Assembly (NCBI GenBank): GCA_949752735.1
Contig: OX457037.1
Span: 33,016,456 to 33,080,455, forward strand
Direction: 5' to 3'
Length of the DNA: 64,000 nucleotides
DNA from: Lumbricus terrestris
Taxonomy: Eukaryota > Annelida > Clitellata > Crassiclitellata > Lumbricidae
How positions within the stretch are numbered: position 1 is the stretch's first letter; the number at the start of each line of letters is the position of its first letter. Position numbers and translations under genes: made by a program. Below, piece after piece: positions 1 through 13,800 of this stretch. The notes under the pieces are model-generated. The model ran no database searches, had not been told where the DNA came from, and saw only the letters and a list, made by a program, of their open reading frames with translations.

Positions 1-1717
1 TGGAAATCGCTGCATTTGTATCCCCATAGCTGTACAAGTCGCGTAGAAGTTGCAAGTCATTGCGTGGGGCTGATGCAGCACTTGTACATTAGGGTGCCAC
101 TCAGCAACTTATTACAGAAATTGATTCTGTTTTTCATAGTGATCAAGGACACCATTGAATGAATCAACGGCATTGTTGACCACCATCAGACTCTCTGCTC
201 ATATTGGAGCACTAGCATACTCAGAAAATATGCTCTCTCAAGTGCTAGGGTGAAGGTTTTAAGGACAGGAAGTCATGTGATATTCCAATTGCCACAAGAA
301 GCTGCTAAGTATGTTGTGACAACCATCGCTGCATTGGTATAGTAACAGTGCCATGCAGCACAACGTGTCAAGGACTTTGTCCATGAGTTTCTTTACTTAG
401 GGCTGTGACCATTGCGTCCTTCCAGAGGAACCATTGTATCAAAGAAAGTAAGACCATTTAGGATTTCACCTAGATGCTACAAATGACTGCAGAGGGACTT
501 GATTGCTGAATCGGCAACAGTTTGGTTGTTTGTCTGTATGCATCAAACTCATGCGGAAGATTCAAGTCGTTGCGTACAGACACTTAATGTACAACTTCAC
601 AACTGCTTTGAACTCTTGGAGAGCTGACAACTGGCGTTTGGTGACGTTTATTGAGAGTGAAATAAGTAGCTTTTAAAACTGTATGTGACCTTGCCATCCA
701 TTTATAGGCTAACTAGCTCCAGGATGCATGGGCTCCAGAGGCATGGATACGCACATATTCCCCACTTTCCACTCCTTCTAAAAATATCAGTGACAGGTGA
801 AAGAGCTCATAGTGGTCCTAACAGTCTTGGCTGAATATCATTGAGCTGGATGAGTTCGGTAAACTCACTTTGCATCGCATTCAAACCAGTGCAGTTGTTA
901 TCACCTTTATACCGTTTTCATACCGGATCTGCTTCAAATATACATGTATAGCCTACGTGAGTCTCTAAATCTGTTAAATTATATCTTGATGTTATGCCAC
1001 TGGAGGTCCCATCTGGTGCTGAGCGCTTTGGCATCGACTAATTCCATGATTTTGGTCTATAAACCAAGCTCATCCACTGGGATACGCTTTTGTACCAGAC
1101 AAAACACAGGCACCATCATGAAGGCATGTAGTGCTGGAAGTTGTATGAAGTGACATATAGTCTTTATATTTAGCCTTTTTTGGTTTATCCATGTTATTAT
1201 AACAACAACCAAGAATTGGGAAAGATTAAAAATTACAAGAAACATTATTATTCTTAGTCAGTATGAACAATGAGTCACAGCACAGCCTGTTCTCTGTAGA
1301 TATAAGTTATTTCCATACGCGATTTCAAAGAAATGATGTGATACGCTGCTAGAAACTACTAACGCGCGGAGCTACCTCTAAATATTTATCAATCTGAATA
1401 AAATTTATAACACATGAGTTTCTTGTCATATTAAACATTTTTAGGGGGTGGGAAACTGGATTAGGCAAAATTATTTTTTGACCATGCATTTCGTTGTCAC
1501 CCTAGTGTGGAGGAAGAGAGCGATTGGAGGGTGTGGAGGAAGAGAGCAAAAGAAACTAGAGCTGGTAAGAAACATGACTGCGTTACGATCAGCAGCCATG
1601 TCCAAGTTTATAGACTACAATAATATTATAGCAATTGAAATGCTAATATATAATCACTGAAAGTTCGGGTGAGGTCAAAGGCTCAAAGCACAAAAGACGA
1701 CTGACGCTAGTTTCAAA
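1..1717. other. Unassigned sequence left of the giant array
   Basis: No gene can be supported here. The open frames are short (70 codons or fewer), lack recognisable motifs and show no convincing exon structure. It could be the decayed body of the hAT-type element whose terminus seems to lie near 1,845, but I could not recognise transposase residues in any frame. Confidence 0.5.
1505..1547 (-). repeat. Solo inverted copy of the 26-bp minisatellite unit
   Basis: About one and a half units of the 26-bp repeat that fills 1.84-16.84 kb occur here in the opposite orientation, with the purine-rich strand on top (GTGTGGAGGAAGAGAGCG repeated). It lies about 300 bases left of the main array. The inverted outlier suggests dispersal or local inversion of array DNA. 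Confidence 0.85.
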
Positions 1718-1747
1718 CTTCCAGTGCATTTTCAAAAGCACTGGAAG
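1718..1747. repeat. Perfect 10-bp hairpin
   Basis: CTTCCAGTGC (1718-1727) and GCACTGGAAG (1738-1747) are perfect reverse complements with a 10-base loop. It sits about 100 bases inside the hAT-like terminus, where subterminal palindromes are common. No function can be assigned. Confidence 0.8.
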
Positions 1748-1779
1748 TAAAATTTCTCAAAAATTTCTGTTATTCTCAA

Positions 1780-1845
1780 CTTCTCGCGGAACCCTTGTGC
1801 TCGCCGCGCAGAACCCTTGGGTTCAACCCACTTTGAGAAACGCTC
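1780..1845 (-). mobile_element. hAT-like transposon terminus abutting the array
   Basis: Read on the minus strand from 1845, the sequence GAGCGTTTCTCAAAGTGGG resembles the widespread hAT terminal pattern CAGNGNTTCTCAAA, followed by a GGGTTCCGCG-type stretch as in many hAT ends. The element body would lie to the left. The first base is not the expected C and no target duplication is visible, because the satellite begins immediately beside it. The assignment rests on terminal similarity only. Confidence 0.5.
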
Positions 1846-4800
1846 CACACCCTCCATTCGCTCTCTTCCTCCACACCCTCCATTCGCTCTCTTCCTCCAC
1901 CCCTCCATTCGCTCTCTTCCTCCACACCCTCCAATCGCTCTCTTCCTCCACACCCTCCATTCGCTCTCTTCCTCCACACCCTCCATTTCCTCCCTTCCTC
2001 CACACCCTCCATCGCTCTCTTCCTCCACACCCTCCATCGCTCTCTTCCTCCACACCCTCCAATCGCTCTCTTCCTCCACACCCTCCATTTGCTCTCCTCC
2101 TCCGCACCCTCCATTCGCTCTCTTCCTCCACACCCTCCATCGCTCTCTTCCTCCACACCCTCCATTTCCTCCCTTCCTCCACACCCTCCATCGCTCTCTT
2201 CCTCCACACCCTCCATCGCTCTCTTCCTCCACACCCTCCATCGCTCTCTTCCTCCACACCCTCCATTCGCTCTCTTCCTCCACACCCTCCATTTGCTCTC
2301 CTCCTCCGCACCCTCCATTCGCTCTCTTCCTCCACACCCTCCATTTCCTCCCTTCCTCCACACCCTCCAATCGCTCTCTTCCTCCATACCCTCTAATCGC
2401 TCTCTTCCTCCACACCCTCCATTCGCTCTCTTCCTCCACACCCTCCAATCGCTCTCTTCCTCCACACCCTCCAATCGCTCTCTTCCTCCACACTCTCCAA
2501 TCGCTCTCTTCCTCCACACCCTCCAATCGCTCTCTTCCTCCACACCCTCCATTTCCTCCCTTCCTCCACACCCTCCAATCGCTCTCTTCCTCCACACCCT
2601 TCATTCGCTCTCTTCCTCCACACCCTCCATTCGCTCTCTTTCTCCACACCTTCCAATCGCTCTCTTCCTCCACACCCTCCATTCGCTCTCTTCCTCCACA
2701 CCCTCCATTTGCTCTCTTCCTCCACACCCTCCAATCGCTCTTTTCCTCCACACCCTCCAATCGCTCTCTTCCTCCACACCCTCCAATCGCTCTCTTCCTC
2801 CACACCCTCCAAATCGCTCTCTTCCTCCACACCCTCCAAATCGCTCTCTTCCTCCACACCCTCCAAATCGCTCTCTTCCTCCACACCCTCCAATCGCTCT
2901 CTTCCTCCACACCCTCCAATCGCTCTCTTCCTCCACACCCTCTAATTCGCTCTCTTCCTCCACACCCTCCAAATCGCTCTCTTTCTCCACACCCTCCAAT
3001 TCGCTCTCTTCCTCCACACCCTCCAAATCGCTCTCTTCCTCCACACCCTCCAAATCGCTCTCTTCCTCCACACCCTCCAAATCGCTCTCTTCCTCCACAC
3101 CCTCCAAATCGCTCTCTTCCTCCACACCCTCCAATCGCTCTCTTCCTCCACACCCTCCAATCGCTCTCTTCCTCCACACCCTCCAAATCGCTCTCTTCCT
3201 CCACACCCTCCAAACCGCTCTCTTCCTCCACACCCTCCAAATCGCTCTCTTCCTTCACACCCTCCATTCGCTCTCTTCCTCCACACCCTCCATTTGCTCT
3301 CTTCCTCCACACCCTCCAATCGCTCTCTTCCTCCATACCCTCTAATCGCTCTCTTCCTCCACACCCTCCATTCGCTCTCTTCCTCCACACCCTCGAATCG
3401 CTCTCTTCCTCCACACCCTCCAATCGCTCTCTTACTCCACACCCTTCAATCGCTCTCTTACTCCACACCATCCAATTGCTCTCTTCCTCCACACCTTCCA
3501 ATTGCTCTCTTCCTCCACACCCTCCAATCGCTCTCTTCCTCCACACCCTTCATTCGCTCTCTTCCTCCACACCCTTCATTCGCTCTCTTCCTCCACACCC
3601 TCCATTCGCTCTCTTTCTCCACACCTTCCAATCGCTCTCTTCCTCCACACCCTCCAATCGCTCTCTTCCTCCACACCCTCCATTTGCTCTTTTCCTCCAC
3701 ACCCTCCAATCGCTCTCTTCCTCCACACCCTTCATTCGCTCTCTTCCTCCACACCCTCCAATCGCTCTCTTCCTCCACACCCTCCAATCGCTCTTTTCCT
3801 CCACACCCTCCAATCGCTCTCTTCCTCCACACCCTTCATTCGCTCTCTTCCTCCACACCCTCCATTCGCTCTCTTTCTCCACACCCTCCAATCGATCTCT
3901 TCCTCCACACCCTCCAATCGCTCTGTTCCTCAACACCCTCCATTTCCTCCTTTCCTCCACACCCTCCATCGCTCTCTTCCTCCACACCCTCCAATCGCTC
4001 TCTTTCTCCACACCCTCCAATTGCTCTCTTCCTCCACACCCTCCATTCGCTCTCTTCCTCCACACCCTCCATTTGCTCTCTTCCTCCACACCCTCCAATC
4101 GCTCTCTTCCTCCACACTCTCCAATCGCTCTCTTCCTCCACACCCTTCATTCGCTCTCTTCCTCTACACCCTCCATTCGCTCTCTTCCTCCACACCCTCC
4201 AATCGCTCTCTTCCTCCACACCCTCCAATCGCTCTCTTCCTCCACACCCTCCATTCGCTCCCTTCCTCCACACCCTCCATTCGCTCTCTTCCTCCACACC
4301 CTCCATTTTCTCCCTTCATCCACACCCTCCATTTGCTCTCTTCCTCCACACCCTCCATTTGCTCTCTTCCTCCACACCCTCCATTTGCTCTCTTCCTCCA
4401 CACCCTCCATTCGTTCTCTTCCTCCACACCCTCCAATCGCTCTCTTCCTCCACACCCTCCAATCGCTCTCCTCCTCCGCACCTTCCATTTGCTCTCTTCC
4501 TCCACACCCTCCAATCGCTCTCCTCCTCCGCACCTTCCATTTGCTCTCTTCCTCCGCACCCTCCAATCGCTCTCTTCCACCACACCCTCCAATCGCTCTC
4601 TTCCTCCATACCCTCTAATCGCTCTCTTCCTCCACCCCCTCCATTTGCTCTTTTCCTCGACACCCTCCAATCGCTCTCTTCCTCCACACCCTCCATTCGG
4701 TCTCTTCCTCCACACCCTCCATTTGCTCTCCTCCTCCGCACCTTCCAATCGCTCTCTTCCTCCACACCCTCCATTCGCTCTCTTCCTCCACACCCTCCAA

Positions 4801-7800
4801 TCGCTTTCTTCCTCCACACCCTCCATTCTCTCTCTTCCTCCACACCCTCCATTTGCTCTCTTCCTCCACACCCTCATCGCTCTCTTCCTCCACACCCTCC
4901 ATTCGCTCTCTTCCTCCACACCCTCCATTCGCTCTCTTCCTCCACACCCTCCATTTGCTCTCTTCCTCCACACCCTCCAATCGCTCTCTTCCTCCACACC
5001 CTCCAATCGCTCTCTTCCTCCACACTCCATTTGCTCTCTTCCTCCACACCCTCCATTCGCTCTCTTCGTCCACACCCTCCATTTGCTCTCCTCCGCAACC
5101 TCCATTTGCTCTCTTCCTCCACACCCTCTATTCGCTCTCTTCCTCCACACCCTCCAATCGCTCTCTTCCTCCATACCCTCTAATCGCTCTCTTCCTCCAC
5201 ACCCTCCAATCGCTCTCTTCCTCCACACCCTCCATTTGCTCTTTTCCTCCACACCCTCCAATCGCTCTCTTCCTCCACACCCTCCATTCGCTCTATTCCT
5301 CCACACCCTCCAATCGCTCTCTTCCTCCACACTGTCCATTTGCTCTCTTCCTCCACACCCTCCATTCGCTCTCTTCCTCCACACCATCCAATCTCTCTCT
5401 TCCTCCACACCCTCCATTTCCTCCCTTCCTCCACACCCTCCAATCGCTCTCTTCCTCCACACTGTCCATTTGCTCTCTTCCTCCACACCCTCCATTCGCT
5501 CTCTTCCTCCACACCATCCAATCTCTCTCTTCTTCCACACCCTCCATTTCCTCCCTTCCTACACACCCTCCATTGCTCTCTTCCTCCACACCCTCCATCG
5601 CTCTCTTCCTCCACACCCTCCAATCGCTCTCTTCCTCCACACTCTCCATTTGCTCTCTTCCTCCACACCCTCCAATCGCTCTCTTCCTCCACACCCTCCA
5701 TTCGGTGTCTTCCTCCACACCCTCCATTTGCTCTCCTCCTCCGCACCCTCCATTCGGTCTCTTCCTCCACACCCTCCATTTGATCTCTTTCTCCACACCC
5801 TCCATTTGCCCTCTTCCTCCACACCCTCCAATCGCTCTCTTCCTCCATACCCTCCAATCGCTCTCTTCCTCCACACCCTCCATTCGGTGTCTTCCTCCAC
5901 ACCCTCCATTTGCTCTCCTCCTCCGCACCCTCCATTCGGTCTCTTCCTCCACACCCTCCATTTGATCTCTTTCTCCACACCCTCCATTCGCTCACTTCCT
6001 CCACACCCTCCAATCGCTCTCTTCCTCCACACCCTCCAATCGCTCTCTTCCTCCATACCCTCTAATCGCTCTCTTCCTCCACACCCTCCATTCGCTCTCT
6101 TCCTCCACACCCTCCAATCGCTCTCTTCCTCCACACCCTCCAATCGCTCTCTTCCTCCACACCCTCCAATCGCTCTCTTACTCCACACCCTTCAATCGCT
6201 CTCTTCCTCCACACCCTCCAATTGCTCTCTTCCTCCACACCTTCCAATTGCTCTCTTCCTCCACACCCTCCAATCGCTCTCTTCCTCCACACCCTTCATT
6301 CGCTCTCTTCCTCCACACCCTTCATTCGCTCTCTTCCTCCACACCCTCCATTCGCTCTCTTTCTCCACACCTTCCAATCGCTCTCTTCCTCCACACCCTC
6401 CAATCGCTCTCTTCCTCCACACCCTCCATTTGCTCTTTTCCTCCACACCCTCCAATCGCTCTCTTCCTCCACACCCTTCATTCGCTCTCTTCCTCCACAC
6501 CCTCCAATCGCTCTCTTCCTCCACACCCTCCAATCGCTCTCTTCCTCCCCACCCTCCATTTGCTCTTTTCCTCCACACCCTCCAATCGCTCTCTTCCTCC
6601 ATACCCTCTAATCGCTCTCGTCCTCCACACCCTCCATTCGCTCTCTTCCTCCACACCCTCCAATCGCTCTCTTCCTCCACACCCTCCAATCGCTCTCTTT
6701 CTCCACACCCTCCAATCGCTCTCTTCCTCCACACCCTCCAATCGCTCTCTTCCTCCACACCCTCCATTTCCTCCCTTCCTCCACACCCTCCATCGCTCTC
6801 TTCCTCCACACCCTTCATTCGCTCTCTTCCTCCACACCCTCCAATTGCTCTCTTCCTCCACACCCTCCAATCGCTCTCTTCCTCCACACCCTTCATTCGC
6901 TCTCTTCCTCCACACCCTTCATTCGCTCTCTTCCTCCACACCCTCCATTCGCTCTCTTTCTCCACACCCTCCAATCGATCTCTTCCTCCACACCCTCCAA
7001 TCGCTCTGTTCCTCCACACCCTCCATTTCCTCCTTTCCTCCACACCCTCCATCGCTCTCTTCCTCCACACCCTCCATTCGCTCTCTTTCTCCACACCCTC
7101 CATTCGCTCTCTTCCTCCACACCCTCCATTTGCTCTCTTCCTCCACACCCTCCAATCGCTCTCTTCCTCCACACTCTCCAATCGCTCTCTTCCTCCACAC
7201 CCTTCATTCGCTCTCTTCCTCTACACCCTCCATTCGCTCTCTTCCTCCACACCCTCCAATCGCTCTCTTCCTCCACACCCTCCAATCGCTCTCTTCCTCC
7301 ACACCCTCCATTCGCTCCCTTCCTCCACACCCTCCATTCGCTCTCTTCCTCCACACCCTCCATTTTCTCCCTTCATCCACACCCTCCATTTGCTCTCTTC
7401 CTCCACACCCTCCATTTGCTCTCTTCCTCCACACCCTCCATTTGCTCTCTTCCTCCACACCCTCCATTCGTTCTCTTCCTCCACACCCTCCAATCGCTCT
7501 CTTCCTCCACACCCTCCAATCGCTCTCCTCCTCCGCACCTTCCATTTGCTCTCTTCCTCCACACCCTCCAATCGCTCTCCTCCTCCGCACCTTCCATTTG
7601 CTCTCTTCCTCCGCACCCTCCAATCGCTCTCTTCCACCACACCCTCCAATCGCTCTCTTCCTCCATACCCTCTAATCGCTCTCTTCCTCCACCCCCTCCA
7701 TTTGCTCTTTTCCTCGACACCCTCCAATCGCTCTCTTCCTCCACACCCTCCATTCGGTCTCTTCCTCCACACCCTCCATTTGCTCTCCTCCTCCGCACCT

Positions 7801-10800
7801 TCCAATCGCTCTCTTCCTCCACACCCTCCATTCGCTCTCTTCCTCCACACCCTCCAATCGCTTTCTTCCTCCACACCCTCCATTCTCTCTCTTCCTCCAC
7901 ACCCTCCATTTGCTCTCTTCCTCCACACCCTCATCGCTCTCTTCCTCCACACCCTCCATTCGCTCTCTTCCTCCACACCCTCCATTCGCTCTCTTCCTCC
8001 ACACCCTCCATTTGCTCTCTTCCTCCACACCCTCCAATCGCTCTCTTCCTCCACACCCTCCAATCGCTCTCTTCCTCCACACTCCATTTGCTCTCTTCCT
8101 CCACACCCTCCATTCGCTCTCTTCGTCCACACCCTCCATTTGCTCTCCTCCGCAACCTCCATTTGCTCTCTTCCTCCACACCCTCTATTCGCTCTCTTCC
8201 TCCACACCCTCCAATCGCTCTCTTCCTCCATACCCTCTAATCGCTCTCTTCCTCCACACCCTCCAATCGCTCTCTTCCTCCACACCCTCCATTTGCTCTT
8301 TTCCTCCACACCCTCCAATCGCTCTCTTCCTCCACACCCTCCATTCGCTCTATTCCTCCACACCCTCCAATCGCTCTCTTCCTCCACACTGTCCATTTGC
8401 TCTCTTCCTCCACACCCTCCATTCGCTCTCTTCCTCCACACCATCCAATCTCTCTCTTCCTCCACACCCTCCATTTCCTCCCTTCCTCCACACCCTCCAA
8501 TCGCTCTCTTCCTCCACACTGTCCATTTGCTCTCTTCCTCCACACCCTCCATTCGCTCTCTTCCTCCACACCATCCAATCTCTCTCTTCTTCCACACCCT
8601 CCATTTCCTCCCTTCCTACACACCCTCCATTGCTCTCTTCCTCCACACCCTCCATCGCTCTCTTCCTCCACACCCTCCAATCGCTCTCTTCCTCCACACT
8701 CTCCATTTGCTCTCTTCCTCCACACCCTCCAATCGCTCTCTTCCTCCACACCCTCCATTCGGTGTCTTCCTCCACACCCTCCATTTGCTCTCCTCCTCCG
8801 CACCCTCCATTCGGTCTCTTCCTCCACACCCTCCATTTGATCTCTTTCTCCACACCCTCCATTTGCTCTCTTCCTCCACACCCTCCAATCGCTCTCTTCC
8901 TCCATACCCTCTAATCGCTCTCTTCCTCCCCCCTCCATTTGCTCTTTTCCTCCACACCCTCCAATCGCTCTCTTCCTCCACACCCTCCATTCGCTCTCTT
9001 CCTCCACACCCTTCATTCGCTCTCTTCCTCCACACCCTCCATTCGCTCTCTTCCTCCACACCCTCCATTTTCTCCCTTCATCCACACCCTCCATTTGCTC
9101 TCTTCCTCCACACCCTCCATTTGCTCTCTTCCTCCACACCCTCCATTTGCTCTCTTCCTCCACACCCTCCATTCGTTCTCTTCCTCCACACCCTCCAATC
9201 GCTCTCTTCCTCCACACCCTCCAATCGCTCTCCTCCTCCGCACCTTCCATTTGCTCTCTTCCTCCACACCCTCCAATCGCTCTCCTCCTCCGCACCTTCC
9301 ATTTGCTCTCTTCCTCCGCACCCTCCAATCGCTCTCTTCCACCACACCCTCCAATCGCTCTCTTCCTCCATACCCTCTAATCGCTCTCTTCCTCCACCCC
9401 CTCCATTTGCTCTTTTCCTCGACACCCTCCAATCGCTCTCTTCCTCCACACCCTCCATTCGGTCTCTTCCTCCACACCCTCCATTTGCTCTCCTCCTCCG
9501 CACCTTCCAATCGCTCTCTTCCTCCACACCCTCCATTCGCTCTCTTCCTCCACACCCTCCAATCGCTTTCTTCCTCCACACCCTCCATTCTCTCTCTTCC
9601 TCCACACCCTCCATTTGCTCTCTTCCTCCACACCCTCATCGCTCTCTTCCTCCACACCCTCCATTCGCTCTCTTCCTCCACACCCTCCATTCGCTCTCTT
9701 CCTCCACACCCTCCATTTGCTCTCTTCCTCCACACCCTCCAATCGCTCTCTTCCTCCACACCCTCCAATCGCTCTCTTCCTCCACACTCCATTTGCTCTC
9801 TTCCTCCACACCCTCCATTCGCTCTCTTCGTCCACACCCTCCATTTGCTCTCCTCCGCAACCTCCATTTGCTCTCTTCCTCCACACCCTCTATTCGCTCT
9901 CTTCCTCCACACCCTCCAATCGCTCTCTTCCTCCATACCCTCTAATCGCTCTCTTCCTCCACACCCTCCAATCGCTCTCTTCCTCCACACCCTCCATTTG
10001 CTCTTTTCCTCCACACCCTCCAATCGCTCTCTTCCTCCACACCCTCCATTCGCTCTATTCCTCCACACCCTCCAATCGCTCTCTTCCTCCACACTGTCCA
10101 TTTGCTCTCTTCCTCCACACCCTCCATTCGCTCTCTTCCTCCACACCATCCAATCTCTCTCTTCCTCCACACCCTCCATTTCCTCCCTTCCTCCACACCC
10201 TCCAATCGCTCTCTTCCTCCACACTGTCCACTTGCTCTCTTCCTCCACACCCTCCATTCGCTCTCTTCCTCCACACCATCCAATCTCTCTCTTCTTCCAC
10301 ACCCTCCATTTCCTCCCTTCCTACACACCCTCCATTGCTCTCTTCCTCCACACCCTCCATCGCTCTCTTCCTCCACACCCTCCAATCGCTCTCTTCCTCC
10401 ACACTCTCCATTTGCTCTCTTCCTCCACACCCTCCAATCGCTCTCTTCCTCCACACCCTCCATTCGGTGTCTTCCTCCACACCCTCCATTTGCTCTCCTC
10501 CTCCGCACCCTCCATTCGGTCTCTTCCTCCACACCCTCCATTTGATCTCTTTCTCCACACCCTCCATTTGCTCTCTTCCTCCACACCCTCCAATCGCTCT
10601 CTTCCTCCATACCCTCTAATCGCTCTCTTCCTCCCCCCTCCATTTGCTCTTTTCCTCCACACCCTCCAATCGCTCTCTTCCTCCACACCCTCCATTCGCT
10701 CTCTTCCTCCACACCCTTCATTCGCTCTCTTCCTCCACACCCTCCATTCGCTCTCTTCCTCCACACCCTCCAATCGCTCTCTTCCTCCACACCCTCCAAT

Positions 10801-13800
10801 CGCTCTCTTCCTCCACACCCTCCAATTGCTCTCTTCCTCCACACCTTCCAATTGCTCTCTTCCTCCACACCCTCCAATCGCTCTCTTCCTCCACACCCTT
10901 CATTCGCTCTCTTCCTCCACACCCTTCATTCGCTCTCTTCCTCCACACCCTCCATTCGCTCTCTTTCTCCACACCTTCCAATCGCTCTCTTCCTCCACAC
11001 CCTCCATTTGCTCTCTTTCTCCACACCCTCCAATCGCTCTCTTCCTCCACACCCTCCAATCGCTCTCTTCCTCCACACCCTTCATTCGCTCTCTTCCTCC
11101 ACACCCTCCAATCGCTCTCTTCCTCCACACCCTCCAATCGCTCTCTTCCTCCACACCCTCCATTTGCTCTTTTCCTCCACACCCTCCAATCGCTCTCTTC
11201 CTCCATACCCTCTAATCGCTCTCGTCCTCCACACCCTCCATTCGCTCTCATCCTCCACACCCTCCAATCGCTCTCTTCCTCCACACCCTCCAATCGCTCT
11301 CTTTCTCCACACCCTCCAATCGCTCTCTTCCTCCACACCCTCCAATCGCTCTCTTCCTCCACACCCTCCATTTCCTCCCTTCCTCCACACCCTCCATCGC
11401 TCTCTTCCTCCACACCCTTCATTCGCTCTCTTCCTCCACACCCTCCAATTGCTCTCTTCCTCCACACCCTCCAATCGCTCTCTTCCTCCACACCCTTCAT
11501 TCGCTCTCTTCCTCCACACCCTTCATTCGCTCTCTTCCTCCACACCCTCCATTCGCTCTCTTTCTCCACACCCTCCAATCGATCTCTTCCTCCACACCCT
11601 CCAATCGCTCTGTTCCTCCACACCCTCCATTTCCTCCTTTCCTCCACACCCTCCATCGCTCTCTTCCTCCACACCCTCCATTCGCTCTCTTTCTCCACAC
11701 CCTCCATTCGCTCTCTTCCTCCACACCCTCCATTTGCTCTCTTCCTCCACACCCTCCAATCGCTCTCTTCCTCCACACTCTCCAATCGCTCTCTTCCTCC
11801 ACACCCTTCATTCGCTCTCTTCCTCTACACCCTCCATTCGCTCTCTTCCTCCACACCCTCCAATCGCTCTCTTCCTCCACACCCTCCAATCGCTCTCTTC
11901 CTCCACACCCTCCATTCGCTCCCTTCCTCCACACCCTCCATTCGCTCTCTTCCTCCACACCCTCCATTTTCTCCCTTCATCCACACCCTCCATTTGCTCT
12001 CTTCCTCCACACCCTCCATTTGCTCTCTTCCTCCACACCCTCCATTTGCTCTCTTCCTCCACACCCTCCATTCGTTCTCTTCCTCCACACCCTCCAATCG
12101 CTCTCTTCTTCCACACCCTCCAATCGCTCTCCTCCTCCGCACCTTCCATTTGCTCTCTTCCTCCACACCCTCCAATCGCTCTCCTCCTCCGCACCTTCCA
12201 TTTGCTCTCTTCCTCCGCACCCTCCAATCGCTCTCTTCCACCACACCCACCAATCGCTCTCTTCCTCCATACCCTCTAATCGCTCTCTTCCTCCACCCCC
12301 TCCATTTGCTCTTTTCCTCGACACCCTCCAATCGCTCTCTTCCTCCACACCCTCCATTCGGTCTCTTCCTCCACACCCTCCATTTGCTCTCCTCCTCCGC
12401 ACCTTCCAATCGCTCTCTTCCTCCACACCCTCCATTCGCTCTCTTCCTCCACACCCTCCAATCGCTTTCTTCCTCCACACCCTCCATTCTCTCTCTTCCT
12501 CCACACCCTCCATTTGCTCTCTTCCTCCACACCCTCATCGCTCTCTTCCTCCACACCCTCCATTCGCTCTCTTCCTCCACACCCTCCATTCGCTCTCTTC
12601 CTCCACACCCTCCATTTGCTCTCTTCCTCCACACCCTCCAATCGCTCTCTTCCTCCACACCCTCCAATCGCTCTCTTCCTCCACACTCCATTTGCTCTCT
12701 TCCTCCACACCCTCCATTCGCTCTCTTCGTCCACACCCTCCATTTGCTCTCCTCCGCAACCTCCATTTGCTCTCTTCCTCCACACCCTCTATTCGCTCTT
12801 TTCCTCCACACCCTCCAATCGCTCTCTTCCTCCATACCCTCTAATCGCTCTCTTCCTCCACACCCTCCAATCGCTCTCTTCCTCCACACCCTCCATTTGC
12901 TCTTTTCCTCCACACCCTCCAATCGCTCTCTTCCTCCACACCCTCCATTCGCTCTATTCCTCCACACCCTCCAATCGCTCTCTTCCTCCACACTGTCCAT
13001 TTGCTCTCTTCCTCCACACCCTCCATTCGCTCTCTTCCTCCACACCATCCAATCTCTCTCTTCCTCCACACCCTCCATTTCCTCCCTTCCTCCACACCCT
13101 CCAATCGCTCTCTTCCTCCACACTGTCCATTTGCTCTCTTCCTCCACACCCTCCATTCGCTCTCTTCCTCCACACCATCCAATCTCTCTCTTCTTCCACA
13201 CCCTCCATTTCCTCCCTTCCTACACACCCTCCATTGCTCTCTTCCTCCACACCCTCCATCGCTCTCTTCCTCCACACCCTCCAATCGCTCTCTTCCTCCA
13301 CACTCTCCATTTGCTCTCTTCCTCCACACCCTCCAATCGCTCTCTTCCTCCACACCCTCCATTCGGTGTCTTCCTCCACACCCTCCATTTGCTCTCCTCC
13401 TCCGCACCCTCCATTCGGTCTCTTCCTCCACACCCTCCATTTGATCTCTTTCTCCACACCCTCCATTTGCTCTCTTCCTCCACACCCTCCAATCGCTCTC
13501 TTCCTCCATACCCTCTAATCGCTCTCTTCCTCCCCCCTCCATTTGCTCTTTTCCTCCACACCCTCCAATCGCTCTCTTCCTCCACACCCTCCATTCGCTC
13601 TCTTCCTCCACACCCTTCATTCGCTCTCTTCCTCCACACCCTCCATTCGCTCTCTTCCTCCACACCCTCCAATCGCTCTCTTCCTCCACACCCTCCAATC
13701 GCTCTCTTCCTCCACACCCTCCAATTGCTCTCTTCCTCCACACCTTCCTATTGCTCTCTTCCTCCACACCCTCCAATCGCTCTCTTCCTCCACACCCTTC

